Below are positions 19,842 through 28,889 of a DNA stretch of 50,479 nt, one piece after another. Each line of letters opens with the position of its first letter. Within the stretch, counting starts at the first letter, position 1. The position numbers and the translations under genes were made by a program. Source of the stretch: Gemmatimonadaceae bacterium (GTDB taxonomy: Bacteria > Gemmatimonadota > Gemmatimonadetes > Gemmatimonadales > Gemmatimonadaceae); NCBI GenBank assembly GCA_016720905.1, contig JADKJT010000023.1, positions 1-50,479 of the forward strand, given 5' to 3'. A model generated the notes under the pieces. It was not told where the DNA came from, did not search any database, and saw nothing but the letters and a program-made list of their open reading frames with translations.

Positions 19842-20296
19842 AGGTCTCACTTCAGGTGAATGACGAACTTGTCTCCAGGGAGATCGAACCCGGCACCACA
19901 CTGCTGGAGATGCTGCGATCCGAATGCCAGTTGACGGGCACGAAGGACGGGTGCGCGGTGGGTGAATGCGGCGCATGCACCGTCCTGCTGGATGACCAGC
20001 TGGTTCCCAGCTGCCTCGTGCTCGCCGTGGAAGCGCAGGGACGACGGGTGACCACCATCGAATCCCGCAGCGATGAGCGGATTGAGCGCATGCGCGCGTC
20101 GTTCCTCGAATCGGGCGCCTTTCAATGCGGCTTCTGCACGCCTGGCATGATCATCGCCGCGAGTCGGATCCGGGCGGGCGCCAGCCCTTCGGCGATTCGC
20201 GCGGCATTGGCTGGCAACATCTGTCGATGCACCGGATACACCAAGATTGTGCAGGCCGTGCAGCGCGCCCACGAGAGACGCAAACACCGTGGCTAA
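19838..20296 (+). CDS. Molybdenum hydroxylase 2Fe-2S subunit (CoxS/XdhC-like)
   Basis: A 152-aa electron-transfer subunit with two 2Fe-2S clusters. The plant-ferredoxin-like N-terminal domain has Cys 39, 44, 47 and 59 (GCAVGECGACTVLL). The C-terminal four-helix domain has Cys 97, 100, 129 and 131 (CGFCTPGM and CRCTGY). All eight ligands are present and the length is normal. It should shuttle electrons between the molybdopterin subunit and the FAD subunit. GAGGTGAGGC precedes the GTG start at 19838, which overlaps the previous stop. Its own stop overlaps the next gene by 8 nt. Confidence 0.95.
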   Translation: MKVSLQVNDELVSREIEPGTTLLEMLRSECQLTGTKDGCAVGECGACTVLLDDQLVPSCLVLAVEAQGRRVTTIESRSDERIERMRASFLESGAFQCGFCTPGMIIAASRIRAGASPSAIRAALAGNICRCTGYTKIVQAVQRAHERRKHRG

Positions 20297-22496
20297 GCCG
20301 TCTCGCCTGGGCAGCATTGGGCAACGCGTCCAACGGGCCGATGGCCCCGCGAAGGTTGCGGGAGCGGCCGTGTATCCGCAGGACCTCCCGGTTCCGCGCG
20401 ACTGCCTGCATGTCGCCACCGTACGTGCGGATGTGGCCTGCGGAATGCTCACGCGAATCGACGCGAGTCGCGCACTGACCTATCCCGGTGTGCGGCGCGT
20501 GCTCACGGCCGCCGATGTCCGCGGTACCAATCGGTTCGGGCTGATTCATGCCGACCAGCCCGTGCTGGTGGAATCGCGCATCTGCGGCGCCTCTGATGTG
20601 GTGGCGCTGGTGGTGGCAGACACGGAGCGGGCGGCGCGTGAAGGCGCGCGGCGTGTAAGGCTGTCCATATCACCCGTGGTCGGTCTCTTCGACCCGTCGA
20701 TGGCGCTCCACGCGGACGCTCCTGTTGTCCATGCCGATCATCGCGCGCATGTGCGACATCCCAACCTGGTGGCGGAACGGGCGATTCGGCGCGGCCTGGT
20801 GGCGCGCGCGTTTGCGCGCGCTGCCGTGGTGATCGTCGGCGACTATGACACCGGGTTCGTTGAACATGCGTTCCTCGCGCCGGAAGCGGGTGTCGCCTAC
20901 CACGATGCTGATGGACGCCTGACGATCCATGTGGCGACGCAATGGCCCGAGGCCGATTTGCGGCAGGCGGCGGTGGCGCTCGGGGAACCCCGCGAACGAT
21001 TGCGGCTCGTGCAGGAAACGATTGGCGGCGCGTTTGGCGGGCGGGAAGACGTTTCGTTGCAGATTCTCCTGCTGCTGGCCGCGCGCGAAATGGCGCGCCC
21101 GGTCCGCATGGTGTGGGATCGCGCGGAATCCACCCGCGGGCATGGCAAGCGCCATCCGTTTCGCATCCACCACGAGCTGGCCGCCGATCACACGGGTCGT
21201 CTGCTCGCGGCCCGTGTCGATGTGCTCATAGACGCCGGATGCTACGCCAGCACCTCCGCGCAACTGCTCGACAACGCCCTGGTGCATGTGTGCGGGCCGT
21301 ACGACATCGCAGCGGTCGCGTTGAGCGGGCGGGCGGTGTACACGAACAACCCGTTCACCTGTGCGTTTCGCGGATTCGGCGCCAATCAGGTTGCGTTCGC
21401 GATGGAGCAGCAGATGAACAAGCTCGCTCACGCGCTGACCCTCGATCCGGGCGAACTACGCCGGCGAAACCACGTGCGAGCGCCGGGCACGTTCGGAGCG
21501 GGCTCGACGCTGGCCAGCAGCGCCGGATTGCCAAAGGCGCTGACGGTGGCCCGGCAACGGGCGCGGGCTCTCAAACTCCCGTCGGCGACGAACACGGTGA
21601 AGTTCGGACGCGGGCTGGCAAGTGCCATGAAGAACATCGGATTCGGGTTCGGATTCGACGATCATGCCACTGCGGTGGTGCACGTCATGCGTGACCGTGC
21701 GACCGTGCGGGTGGGCGCAGCCGAGGTGGGACAGGGAGTGGCCACCGTACTGGCGCAGATTGCCGGCGCAACGCTGGGCCTGCCTGTTGATCGCATTCGG
21801 GTAGAGTGGCAGGATACCGACGTGGCGCCCGATGCGGGCAGCAGTTCCGCGTCCCGCCAGACCATCGCGTCCGGGAATGCCGTGTTACGCGCCTGCGAGC
21901 GCGCGCGCCGTTCGATGTCGGCACGGGGCGGCCTGGCCGCGCTCCCGAGTGAAGGTCTTACCGCGCGAGCAACCTTCCGATTCCCGAAGACCCGGGCGCT
22001 GGGCGTGGGGCGCGCCCGACATGTGGCGCTTTTCGGGTGGAGCACCTGCATTGTGGATGTCGCGGTCGACGTCGACACGGGACAGGTCTCGGTGGTGCGT
22101 GTGGTGAATGCCGTTGACGCCGGGCGAGTGATCAACCCCGTGCAATTTGAAGGGCAGGTGGAAGGCGGTGTGGTGATGGGACAGGGCTACGCGTTGCAGG
22201 AGCGCTGCCGCGTAGAGCGCGGGATGCCGGTAGCGACCGGATTCGAGGGGTGCGGTGTGCCGACGTCGGTGGATGCGGTGCCGGTCATCGAGATCATCGC
22301 AGTAGAGGATCGCGCGATGTCGGGGCCATTTGGGGCGCGGGGGATTGGGGAAATCACCATGATCCCGATAGTTCCCGCCATCACGGCCGCCATTCATGAT
22401 GCCTGCGGTGTGTGGATCGATACGCTGCCGGCATCACCGGAGCGTATTCGCGAGGCGCTGGCCGCACAGCGCAACCGAGCGCCTACGAGTGGGTAG
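20289..22496 (+). CDS. Molybdenum hydroxylase large (molybdopterin-binding) subunit, xanthine dehydrogenase family
   Basis: A 735-aa catalytic subunit. It has the N-terminal ald_Xan_dh_C domain (VQRADGPAKVAGAAVY) followed by Moco-binding motifs: GGAFGGRED, FRGFGANQ, GAAEVGQG and the C-terminal GARGIGE with the catalytic Glu near residue 688. The CO-dehydrogenase signature AYRCSFR is absent and the XDH-type FRGFG is present, so it hydroxylates an organic substrate, not CO. The substrate is unknown. The GTG at 20289 overlaps the 2Fe-2S gene. The 3' end overlaps the convergent P450 gene by 14 nt. The placement next to three P450s suggests an oxidative tailoring role. Confidence 0.92.
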   Translation: MAKPSRLGSIGQRVQRADGPAKVAGAAVYPQDLPVPRDCLHVATVRADVACGMLTRIDASRALTYPGVRRVLTAADVRGTNRFGLIHADQPVLVESRICGASDVVALVVADTERAAREGARRVRLSISPVVGLFDPSMALHADAPVVHADHRAHVRHPNLVAERAIRRGLVARAFARAAVVIVGDYDTGFVEHAFLAPEAGVAYHDADGRLTIHVATQWPEADLRQAAVALGEPRERLRLVQETIGGAFGGREDVSLQILLLLAAREMARPVRMVWDRAESTRGHGKRHPFRIHHELAADHTGRLLAARVDVLIDAGCYASTSAQLLDNALVHVCGPYDIAAVALSGRAVYTNNPFTCAFRGFGANQVAFAMEQQMNKLAHALTLDPGELRRRNHVRAPGTFGAGSTLASSAGLPKALTVARQRARALKLPSATNTVKFGRGLASAMKNIGFGFGFDDHATAVVHVMRDRATVRVGAAEVGQGVATVLAQIAGATLGLPVDRIRVEWQDTDVAPDAGSSSASRQTIASGNAVLRACERARRSMSARGGLAALPSEGLTARATFRFPKTRALGVGRARHVALFGWSTCIVDVAVDVDTGQVSVVRVVNAVDAGRVINPVQFEGQVEGGVVMGQGYALQERCRVERGMPVATGFEGCGVPTSVDAVPVIEIIAVEDRAMSGPFGARGIGEITMIPIVPAITAAIHDACGVWIDTLPASPERIREALAAQRNRAPTSG

Positions 22497-24048
22497 CAGG
22501 CGCGCGGTCGTGACGCGCGAGTGCGACGCGGAATGATCGGTTGGGACGCCAATGGCTCCAGTGACGATTGCCGGCGCGTTCAACCGGACCGTCCGACACG
22601 GTGCGCCCGTCAAAATCCAACGCCAGCACTACCACCAGTGTGCGCGCGATCATGACCGCCAGCCCCGCGCCGAAGCAGGAGTGCGTTCCGTCGCTGAAGG
22701 GACAGTACTCCGACTTCTCGTACTGACGACCGTCAAATCGTTCCGGACTGAAGGTCTTCGGATCCGGGAAGACGGCCGCATTGTCGTGGCATTCGCGCAC
22801 GCAAATGCGCAGCAGCCAACCCTTCGGAATACGGAACCCGCCAATTGACAGCTCCTCAATCACCTCACGATAGAAGTACTCGCTCTGATGCATGCGCAGC
22901 GTCTCATTCACGAAATTCGTGGCCAACGCCTCGACGCGTGAACGGCCGGCGGTATCCGGGCGGGCCGCCGCTCGCAGCAGGAGCGCGGTACCGGGATGGT
23001 CGAAATACTCCTTGAGAATCCATCCCAGTAGGCCGTGCACATTGCTGCGGGTGACATGGACCATCAGCACCAGGTTCCCCAGCAGGATCTCGTCATCCAG
23101 ATGGGCCGGATCCGCGCGCAGGATTTCACTCAACACCGATCGCGCCGGCTGGTGGCCGTCCCGCAGCTGGATGCGGATGGTGTCGCCAACCTCGTAGAAG
23201 CAGCGAGTCAATCGGCTGAACGTGGCCACACGTTGTTCCGGCCGCCGTTCGGCAAATGCCCGCGGCGACCCGAGCGCGTTGAACAGCTGCTGCATCTCAT
23301 CCAGTCGCGCATCGTCGATGGGAATGCCGAACATGACGCGCAGCATGCTCACCACGGCAATGCGCGCCAGGAAGTCCTGCGGATCGACTCCTTGCCCCTG
23401 GTCCTGTGCCATCATCGCATCGAGTTGTTCACGCATCACCACCGCCACCCCGTCACGGCACTCGGCCACCACGCGACCACTCAGCGCGGTGCGCAAGATG
23501 CCGCGATACCGCGCATGCTGCTCGTCGTGCATGAACTCGATGTAGTTCCCCGGCGACAAGCGACCGAACGGCAGACTCGGTGGAGCAAGTCGCTGTGCCT
23601 GCGTGGTCAACACCGCAAGTCCGATCGGCAGGTCGACGACACACACCACCGGTCGATGGAACTGCGCCATCTTGAAGACGGGTCCGAATTGCCTGGCCGC
23701 CCGGGCATAGAAGTCCTCCTGCGCAATCGCGTCCAGCGAGGTGGCAAGACTCAATGATCCGGGTGGAAGCTTGCGGTGCATGCCATAGCCAGGACGCGCC
23801 CGCAGGAAGACCATCACCATGCAGACCGCGGCCGCGACCGGAACGATCCAGCGCGCACGCTCCGACAGCGACTCGCTCCAGCGAACCAGCGCCATCGCGG
23901 CCCCAATGCCGGCCACCATCACCAGCGCCAGCCACGGTCGCGCTTCCACCTCGTCGCGCACGGGGCGCTTGAGTATGACGCGAATGGCCGGGACCGCGGC
24001 CACCAGCAACAGCAACCACCGGATGGCCGTGTCGGCCGTGAGGTTCAC
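22483..24048 (-). CDS. Membrane-anchored cytochrome P450 (third of three in tandem)
   Basis: About 521 residues from a GTG at 24048, whose GTGA overlaps the stop of the preceding P450. An earlier in-frame start at 24159 lies inside that gene and is not favoured. The N-terminus has two to three membrane helices (AIRWLLLLVAAVPAIRVIL; PWLALVMVAGIGAAMALV; WIVPVAAAVCMVMVFL). After PPGSLSLATSLDAI comes the P450 fold with NETLR (ExxR), PERF and the heme loop FSDGTHSCFG with Cys near 458. The I-helix reads MVHVTRSNVHGLLGW, without the usual AGxxT, so oxygen activation may be atypical or the substrate may assist. No redox partner is encoded nearby. Confidence 0.92.
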   Translation of the reverse strand: MNLTADTAIRWLLLLVAAVPAIRVILKRPVRDEVEARPWLALVMVAGIGAAMALVRWSESLSERARWIVPVAAAVCMVMVFLRARPGYGMHRKLPPGSLSLATSLDAIAQEDFYARAARQFGPVFKMAQFHRPVVCVVDLPIGLAVLTTQAQRLAPPSLPFGRLSPGNYIEFMHDEQHARYRGILRTALSGRVVAECRDGVAVVMREQLDAMMAQDQGQGVDPQDFLARIAVVSMLRVMFGIPIDDARLDEMQQLFNALGSPRAFAERRPEQRVATFSRLTRCFYEVGDTIRIQLRDGHQPARSVLSEILRADPAHLDDEILLGNLVLMVHVTRSNVHGLLGWILKEYFDHPGTALLLRAAARPDTAGRSRVEALATNFVNETLRMHQSEYFYREVIEELSIGGFRIPKGWLLRICVRECHDNAAVFPDPKTFSPERFDGRQYEKSEYCPFSDGTHSCFGAGLAVMIARTLVVVLALDFDGRTVSDGPVERAGNRHWSHWRPNRSFRVALARHDRAPATHS

Positions 24049-25617
24049 GCCGGCATACCGGAGGGAGACTGCATGCCGGTACCCTTCCCGCGCGATGTCA
24101 CCGTGACGTGCAGTTGCAGGCTTGGGCGCCAGAGCCCCCAATGTCTGTTGATGCGCCACGCAGCACCATCCCGCACGACCGCCATGTCGTAGCCAAGCGC
24201 CGCTTCCCGGACAAACGTCTTGGCGATTTCGACGGCGATATCCGCGCCGAGACAGGCGTGTTGGCCCGCGCCGAATGGACAGAAAGACTCATGATCGTAT
24301 TCCCCAGTGACAAATCGCTCGGGCCGGAACTCTCTCGGCGACGGGAACCGCACAGGATGTTCGTGCGCCTCGCCCAGACACAGACGCACCAGCCAACCGG
24401 CCGGCACCATGTACGGTCCGATACGCAGATCGCGTGCGGCGACGCGATAGACATAGCGATTCTCATGCAGGCGAATCGTTTCGAGCACGAAACTGGTGGC
24501 CAGTGCGTCCAGCCGCGCCGGGTCGCCTTCGGTGGCGCGCAGTTGCATGGCCCACCGCGGGTCTTCCGCCAGACGCTTGACCAGCCAGCGCAGCAGGCCG
24601 CGCACCATGATACTGCCTTCCTTCACCATGAGAATCAGGTTGCCGATGACCGTCTCATCGGGTGCCTCCGTTGGGTGCGCCCGCACAATGGCGGACAGGA
24701 CCGAGTGATCGTGCGCGTTTTCGAGCGACGACCCGCGGGCATCATCCGCCAAGGGCACGGATGGCGGTGTACAGCGCCTCGTAGGTCTGCTGCGTGACGC
24801 GGGGCGTGGGCAGGAACAACTCCACCGGGCGCAGCAACTGAATGAAGAGCGACTCGAGCTCGGCGCTGGAATCGCTGTCACGCGACACGCCAAGGACGCC
24901 TTGAATGAGACTGGTCATTGTCACCGGCAACAGGAACGGCTCCGGGTGGACGCCCGCCGAGCCGGACTGTCGGGCCATCTCCGCAAGCTGTCGACTGGCG
25001 GCGAGCCTGATGGTGGGCTGGCATTCCGCCAGCATGGCATTCGTGAACCCCGCCGCCAATATGCCACGGTACTTTGCGTGCACGTCACCGTTCATGTACT
25101 CGACATATCCGCCGGGGACGAGACGGTTGAACGACCAGTCTGACTGGCCCAGGGCGTCATCGTCCCGATGCAGGAGCTGCTGCGCGATCGTCATGTCGGT
25201 GACACACACAACGGGACGATGGATCTGCCGCATCTTGAACACCGGGCCCCATTGCCGCTCGGCGCGCGCGTAGAAGTCGTGGTCGCCAATGGCGTCCAGC
25301 GACGTCGCCAATCCGAGTGAACCGGGCGGGAGTCCGCGCGACATGCCATAGCTGGCGCGCGCGTGGAATGCGACGACCAGTGCGCCGATCACTACGATCA
25401 CCACAAGGCTGCGCCGGAAGATATCCGAGTGGAGACTCACCCGGACGACCACCGCCAGTACCAACACGGCCGCGCCGACCGCGAACACGCCCAGCGCGGG
25501 ATGTGCACGGAATTCGCGCCGCACGGGTTCCTTGAGCAGCACGCGCATCACCGGCGCCGCCGCGACCACCAGCGCGAGCACTTCCAGCCACAGTTCCATG
25601 TTCGAGATGATGTTCAT
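24045..25617 (-). pseudogene. Membrane-anchored cytochrome P450 (second of three), one frameshift
   Basis: The layout matches its neighbours: N-terminal helices (LEVLALVVAAAPVMRVLL and two more), GLPPGSLGLATSLDAI, then the P450 fold. The frame breaks after LYTAIRAL at the CCC run (plus strand GGG, 24753-24755). Dropping one base continues as ADDARGSSLENAHDHS to the stop at 24045. The second part has ETIR (ExxR), PERF and the heme loop FGAGQHACLG. The I-helix region is MVKEGSIMVRGLLRW, again lacking the canonical acid-Thr pair. The ATG at 25617 overlaps the upstream P450 stop (ATGA). A one-base change in a homopolymer could be a sequencing error, so the gene may be functional. Confidence 0.85.
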
Positions 25618-27182
25618 CGACCGAACGCGTCGGCATGGTGCTCCGACCCGAGCGGCGTGACCACGATCTGTCGTTTGGCACTGGGTCGCCAGTGATGACG
25701 ATGTCGAGTCCCGCGCTCGAGCGGACCATCGCGCACCACGCGCCAGGAATATCCGTGGCAGAGTTCTTCAACGAGAATGCGGCCGAGGAAGTGCACCAGT
25801 GGAACACCCAGGCAGCCGTGCCCGTCGGCGCCAAACGGGGAGAACTCGCTGCGGCCGAATGCGCGTCCAATGAAACGGTCAGGATCGAAGCGGTCGGGAT
25901 TCGGGAAGATGGCTGGGTCCCGGTGACTCTCGGCGATGCACAGTCGCAGCAGCCACCCGGCGGGAATCGTATAGCCTTCAAACGCAATCGGGCGAACGAT
26001 GCGGCGATACAGGAACTCACTCTGTTCCATACGCACGGTTTCGAGCACCACCCGCGCACCGATATCGGAAGGCTGCGCGCCCTTTGGCGCACCCGTCGCG
26101 CGAAGTGCCGCGCGCACCGTAACCTGCCACTCCGGATGCTCAGTCAACTCATACAGCACCCAGTCCAGCAGTGCCGTGGCATCTCCGACGCCCAGGCGGA
26201 AGATGAAGAAGAGGTTCCGGATCCTGGTTTCGTTGTCCAGCGCCGTCGGATCCGCCGCCAGGAGAGCACCCAGGGCAGAACCGGACGATATCTCGCGACC
26301 ATTCGCGAGATCCTCACGCACCTTGTTGCGAAGAATGTCCGTCGCGCTGACAAACGCGCCTTCCATTTGCCGGCGCCATGCACGTCCACCGGATCGGTCA
26401 AGCACCAGGGCGCGGTGGGCCCGTTCCAATTCGAGGACGCGCGGGTCGGACGGTTCAATCCCGAAGAACACTTTTGCCAGCGACCGCAGCACCCACTGAC
26501 TGATGTACTCCCGCGCCCGCACACCACCGTCAGCATGCCGGGAATCCTCAGCCAGCGTGGACAACATGGTGCGACACGCCGCGCGCACCGCGTCTTCGTT
26601 GGGTTCGAGTTCGAGTGTGGAGAATGCATTGCGGAACAGCGGCCCTTCCTGTTTGTGATCGTCGCCGGACATGTAGCGAAGCGACCCCTTGGGCACAAAT
26701 CGGTTGTACGGCAGCGACGCGCCGGCCAGCGCCTCCGGATGCGAATGCAACAGGTCGCGGATATGGGTGAGGCCAACCACGCACAGGACCGGACGACCGA
26801 ACTGGCTCATCTTGAAGACCGGTCCGTGGAGGCGGGCCTGATTCCCGTAGTAGTCACGATCATCAATCGCATCGAGCGAGGCGTTGATGCCTAGCGAGCC
26901 GGGCGGCCAATGTCGCGCCTGTCCGTACGATGGTCGCGCACGCCACCAGGCCATTGCCCATCCCGCCAGCGAGACCACCGCCGCGACGTGCAGTGCGACG
27001 GGCCAGCGCAACACCACGGCAACGGCGGCCATGCCAGTCAGGATTGCGACGCCCCCACCGGCCAGTGCCAGGTGCGGCAGCGCCACCATGTCGCGACGGA
27101 ACGGCGGCTTGAGGCCGATCCGTACCAGTTGGCCGGCGGCGACTACGACGAGGGCAATTTCGAAGAGACGGAGCATGTTCAC
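25614..27182 (-). CDS. Membrane-anchored cytochrome P450 (first of three in tandem)
   Basis: A 522-aa protein, long for a bacterial P450 because about 90 N-terminal residues form membrane helices (FEIALVVVAAGQLVRIGL; LALAGGGVAILTGMAAVAVV; ALHVAAVVSLAGWAMAWW). The P450 part has ETVR (381-384), DPDRF (433-437) and a heme loop FGADGHGCLG with Cys 457. The fourth loop position is Asp instead of Gly. The I-helix reads FRLGVGDATALLDW. All three P450s share the PPGSLG-ASLDAI linker and a DGPxxR-RHxxxWRP C-terminal block, so they arose by tandem duplication. The gene begins 90 nt after the small secreted protein gene and probably shares its transcript. Confidence 0.92.
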   Translation of the reverse strand: MNMLRLFEIALVVVAAGQLVRIGLKPPFRRDMVALPHLALAGGGVAILTGMAAVAVVLRWPVALHVAAVVSLAGWAMAWWRARPSYGQARHWPPGSLGINASLDAIDDRDYYGNQARLHGPVFKMSQFGRPVLCVVGLTHIRDLLHSHPEALAGASLPYNRFVPKGSLRYMSGDDHKQEGPLFRNAFSTLELEPNEDAVRAACRTMLSTLAEDSRHADGGVRAREYISQWVLRSLAKVFFGIEPSDPRVLELERAHRALVLDRSGGRAWRRQMEGAFVSATDILRNKVREDLANGREISSGSALGALLAADPTALDNETRIRNLFFIFRLGVGDATALLDWVLYELTEHPEWQVTVRAALRATGAPKGAQPSDIGARVVLETVRMEQSEFLYRRIVRPIAFEGYTIPAGWLLRLCIAESHRDPAIFPNPDRFDPDRFIGRAFGRSEFSPFGADGHGCLGVPLVHFLGRILVEELCHGYSWRVVRDGPLERGTRHRHHWRPSAKRQIVVTPLGSEHHADAFGR

Positions 27183-27272
27183 GGTAGCGGTGAAGCTATG
27201 CCGCCGGCCCCATCCTCACCACCAGCGCACGCGACGCATCTGCGGTCCGTGCGCGTGGCTGGCGCCCTCAGC

Positions 27273-27704
27273 TCACTTCATGTTGCGGATGGCATTCATC
27301 GCGATATCGTGTCGTGCCTTGGATGTGTTGGACAGCGTCTGCAACTTGCGACCCTCGCTTTCGAATGTGGTCTGGAGGCGGACAATGTCCGCCGCCGGTA
27401 CGCCGTGCTGGCGTTTGCCGGTGGCCATACCACTGCCGCGCTCCCGCGCGGTCAGCACGCGATCATACGCGCTCTTGATCCACGCCGAGTGCGACGTGTA
27501 TTCCACGCGGTCCCGATCGTTCAGTCCTGCTGGCGCCGGTGCGTCTATCAGCTTCTTGAGGGTGGCAAGCACTTCGTCCGGAGACATGGCAGCCGACGTC
27601 GCAACGCGCGGTGCGACCGGCGTCGCGACTTGCGCGCGAAGGTGCAACGGCGTGACCGACAGGACCGCAGCGGCGAACGCGAAACGCACTGTGACGAATC
27701 TCAT
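27273..27704 (-). CDS. Small secreted alpha-helical protein, unknown function
   Basis: A 143-aa protein from an ATG at 27704 with GGAGAG just upstream. A signal peptide (MRFVTVRFAFAAAVLSV, cleavage near LRAQ) is followed by a short Ala/Val/Pro linker. The rest is a charged, mostly helical region (SPDEVLATLKKLIDAP, SAYDRVLTARERGSGMA, RLQTTFESEGRKLQTL). No family is recognised. The start overlaps the stop of the nucleotidyltransferase-like gene (ATGA), which implies coupled translation. It leads directly into the three P450 genes and could be a periplasmic accessory of that pathway. Confidence 0.75.
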   Translation of the reverse strand: MRFVTVRFAFAAAVLSVTPLHLRAQVATPVAPRVATSAAMSPDEVLATLKKLIDAPAPAGLNDRDRVEYTSHSAWIKSAYDRVLTARERGSGMATGKRQHGVPAADIVRLQTTFESEGRKLQTLSNTSKARHDIAMNAIRNMK

Positions 27705-28756
27705 GTGCTCTCCAGAAAGGGGATCGCCGCGCGCGGCGCGGACACTGACGGGACACGCGACCGAAGCCGGGCGGCCCACGCCACCAGGGCATCGTAATAG
27801 TCCAGATAGAACACCGGGGCGGACGTTCCGTCCGGCGGCAGGTCCGGCCGTTCGCCGCCCAGAATATCCGCTGCGGCCTTCAACCGCGCGACAACACTGT
27901 GCGTACCCGACTCGAGAAATCCCGGTCCACGCACCCGCTCGCCGCCCGCGTACCGTCGCGCTGCCGCCACCCACGTGAGCGGCGAGGGCACCTGGAAACC
28001 CGCCGCCTCAAGTGCGCTCCCATGCGTGCGCCACAACCACGGGCTCTGCGTATGCAGCAACAGGTCGAGTACCTCGACGGTCATCGCCTCGGCTCGCGAC
28101 GTTGTGCGAATGGCATCTATCGACGGCACCACCTGGAGCCCTGGGAGTTCGAGCACATGCGACAGCCAGGGTGCCGGCGGCCGAACCAGCGCTTGCGCCC
28201 GCGCGGCGTACTCGCAACAGTCCGCCAGCAGACTGCCGTTCCGGGCGTCGGTGCGCCGAGGGTCCATCCGCTGCGATGTCTCGCGACGACTCCGGAGCGG
28301 CTCCCCCCACCGACCTTCCAGCACGCCCAGCGCATTGGCCATCTCCAGCGCGAACTTTCGCAGATTGCGGCGATTCCCCTGACGAATCGCCGTCGGGATG
28401 AAGTGCTCGAACCAGAAGACCAGGCGCCGCGCCGTCTCCAACGGTGGAATCGGTCGCGCTGGAATGGCCGGTGGCGGCCCGTACACGGTGACCGCGAAAC
28501 GTCGATCGAGCGACGCCCGATACGGATCGGTGACCGCGAACTCGTCGAGATCGGCCTGCGTGAACAGTTGGCACTCGCCAAGTCTCGGGAACGCCAGACG
28601 CGCCAATCGGTAGCGCCGCCGCAACGTCTCGATCTCGACGCCGGACGCCGGATCGATGACCATGGCCAGATCCAGATCGCTGAGCGGAAAGACCGCTTCA
28701 CCTGCCGCCACACTCCGCCGGATGTAAATCGTTCGCACAATCGGCGAGGCCAGCAC
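27701..28756 (-). CDS. Nucleotidyltransferase-like protein
   Basis: A 351-aa protein. Near the N-terminus GEAVFPLSDLDLAMVID matches the GSxxxxSDxDL signature of the nucleotidyltransferase superfamily, with S26, D27 and D29 as likely metal-site residues. The remaining 300 residues are helical and unrecognised. The GTG at 28756 is the first possible start in frame, but the upstream in-frame codons as far as a stop near 28825 also read like coding sequence (STAIYQWAGRVLGRT). The true start may therefore lie further up behind a frameshift. HprK-like kinases and such nucleotidyltransferases occur together in some polysaccharide-associated loci; that is recalled, not shown here. Confidence 0.68.
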   Translation of the reverse strand: MLASPIVRTIYIRRSVAAGEAVFPLSDLDLAMVIDPASGVEIETLRRRYRLARLAFPRLGECQLFTQADLDEFAVTDPYRASLDRRFAVTVYGPPPAIPARPIPPLETARRLVFWFEHFIPTAIRQGNRRNLRKFALEMANALGVLEGRWGEPLRSRRETSQRMDPRRTDARNGSLLADCCEYAARAQALVRPPAPWLSHVLELPGLQVVPSIDAIRTTSRAEAMTVEVLDLLLHTQSPWLWRTHGSALEAAGFQVPSPLTWVAAARRYAGGERVRGPGFLESGTHSVVARLKAAADILGGERPDLPPDGTSAPVFYLDYYDALVAWAARLRSRVPSVSAPRAAIPFLEST

Positions 28757-28889
28757 AGTCCGACCGAGAACTCGGCCGGCCCATTGGTAGATCGCGGTTG
28801 ACGGTGAGTCGTGTAGCAGCGATACCTCCAGAACTCAGAAGCGACGGTCGATGACGTTCGGCGACCACTGAACCCATACGCGGCTCCAC

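Noticed and set aside
20289..22496. Carbon monoxide dehydrogenase large subunit
   Set aside because: The AYRCSFR active-site signature is missing and the XDH-type FRGFG is present.
24753..24755. Programmed ribosomal frameshifting in the second P450
   Set aside because: There is only a CCC run, no slippery heptamer, and the neighbouring P450s are encoded in one frame; a mutation or sequencing error is simpler.
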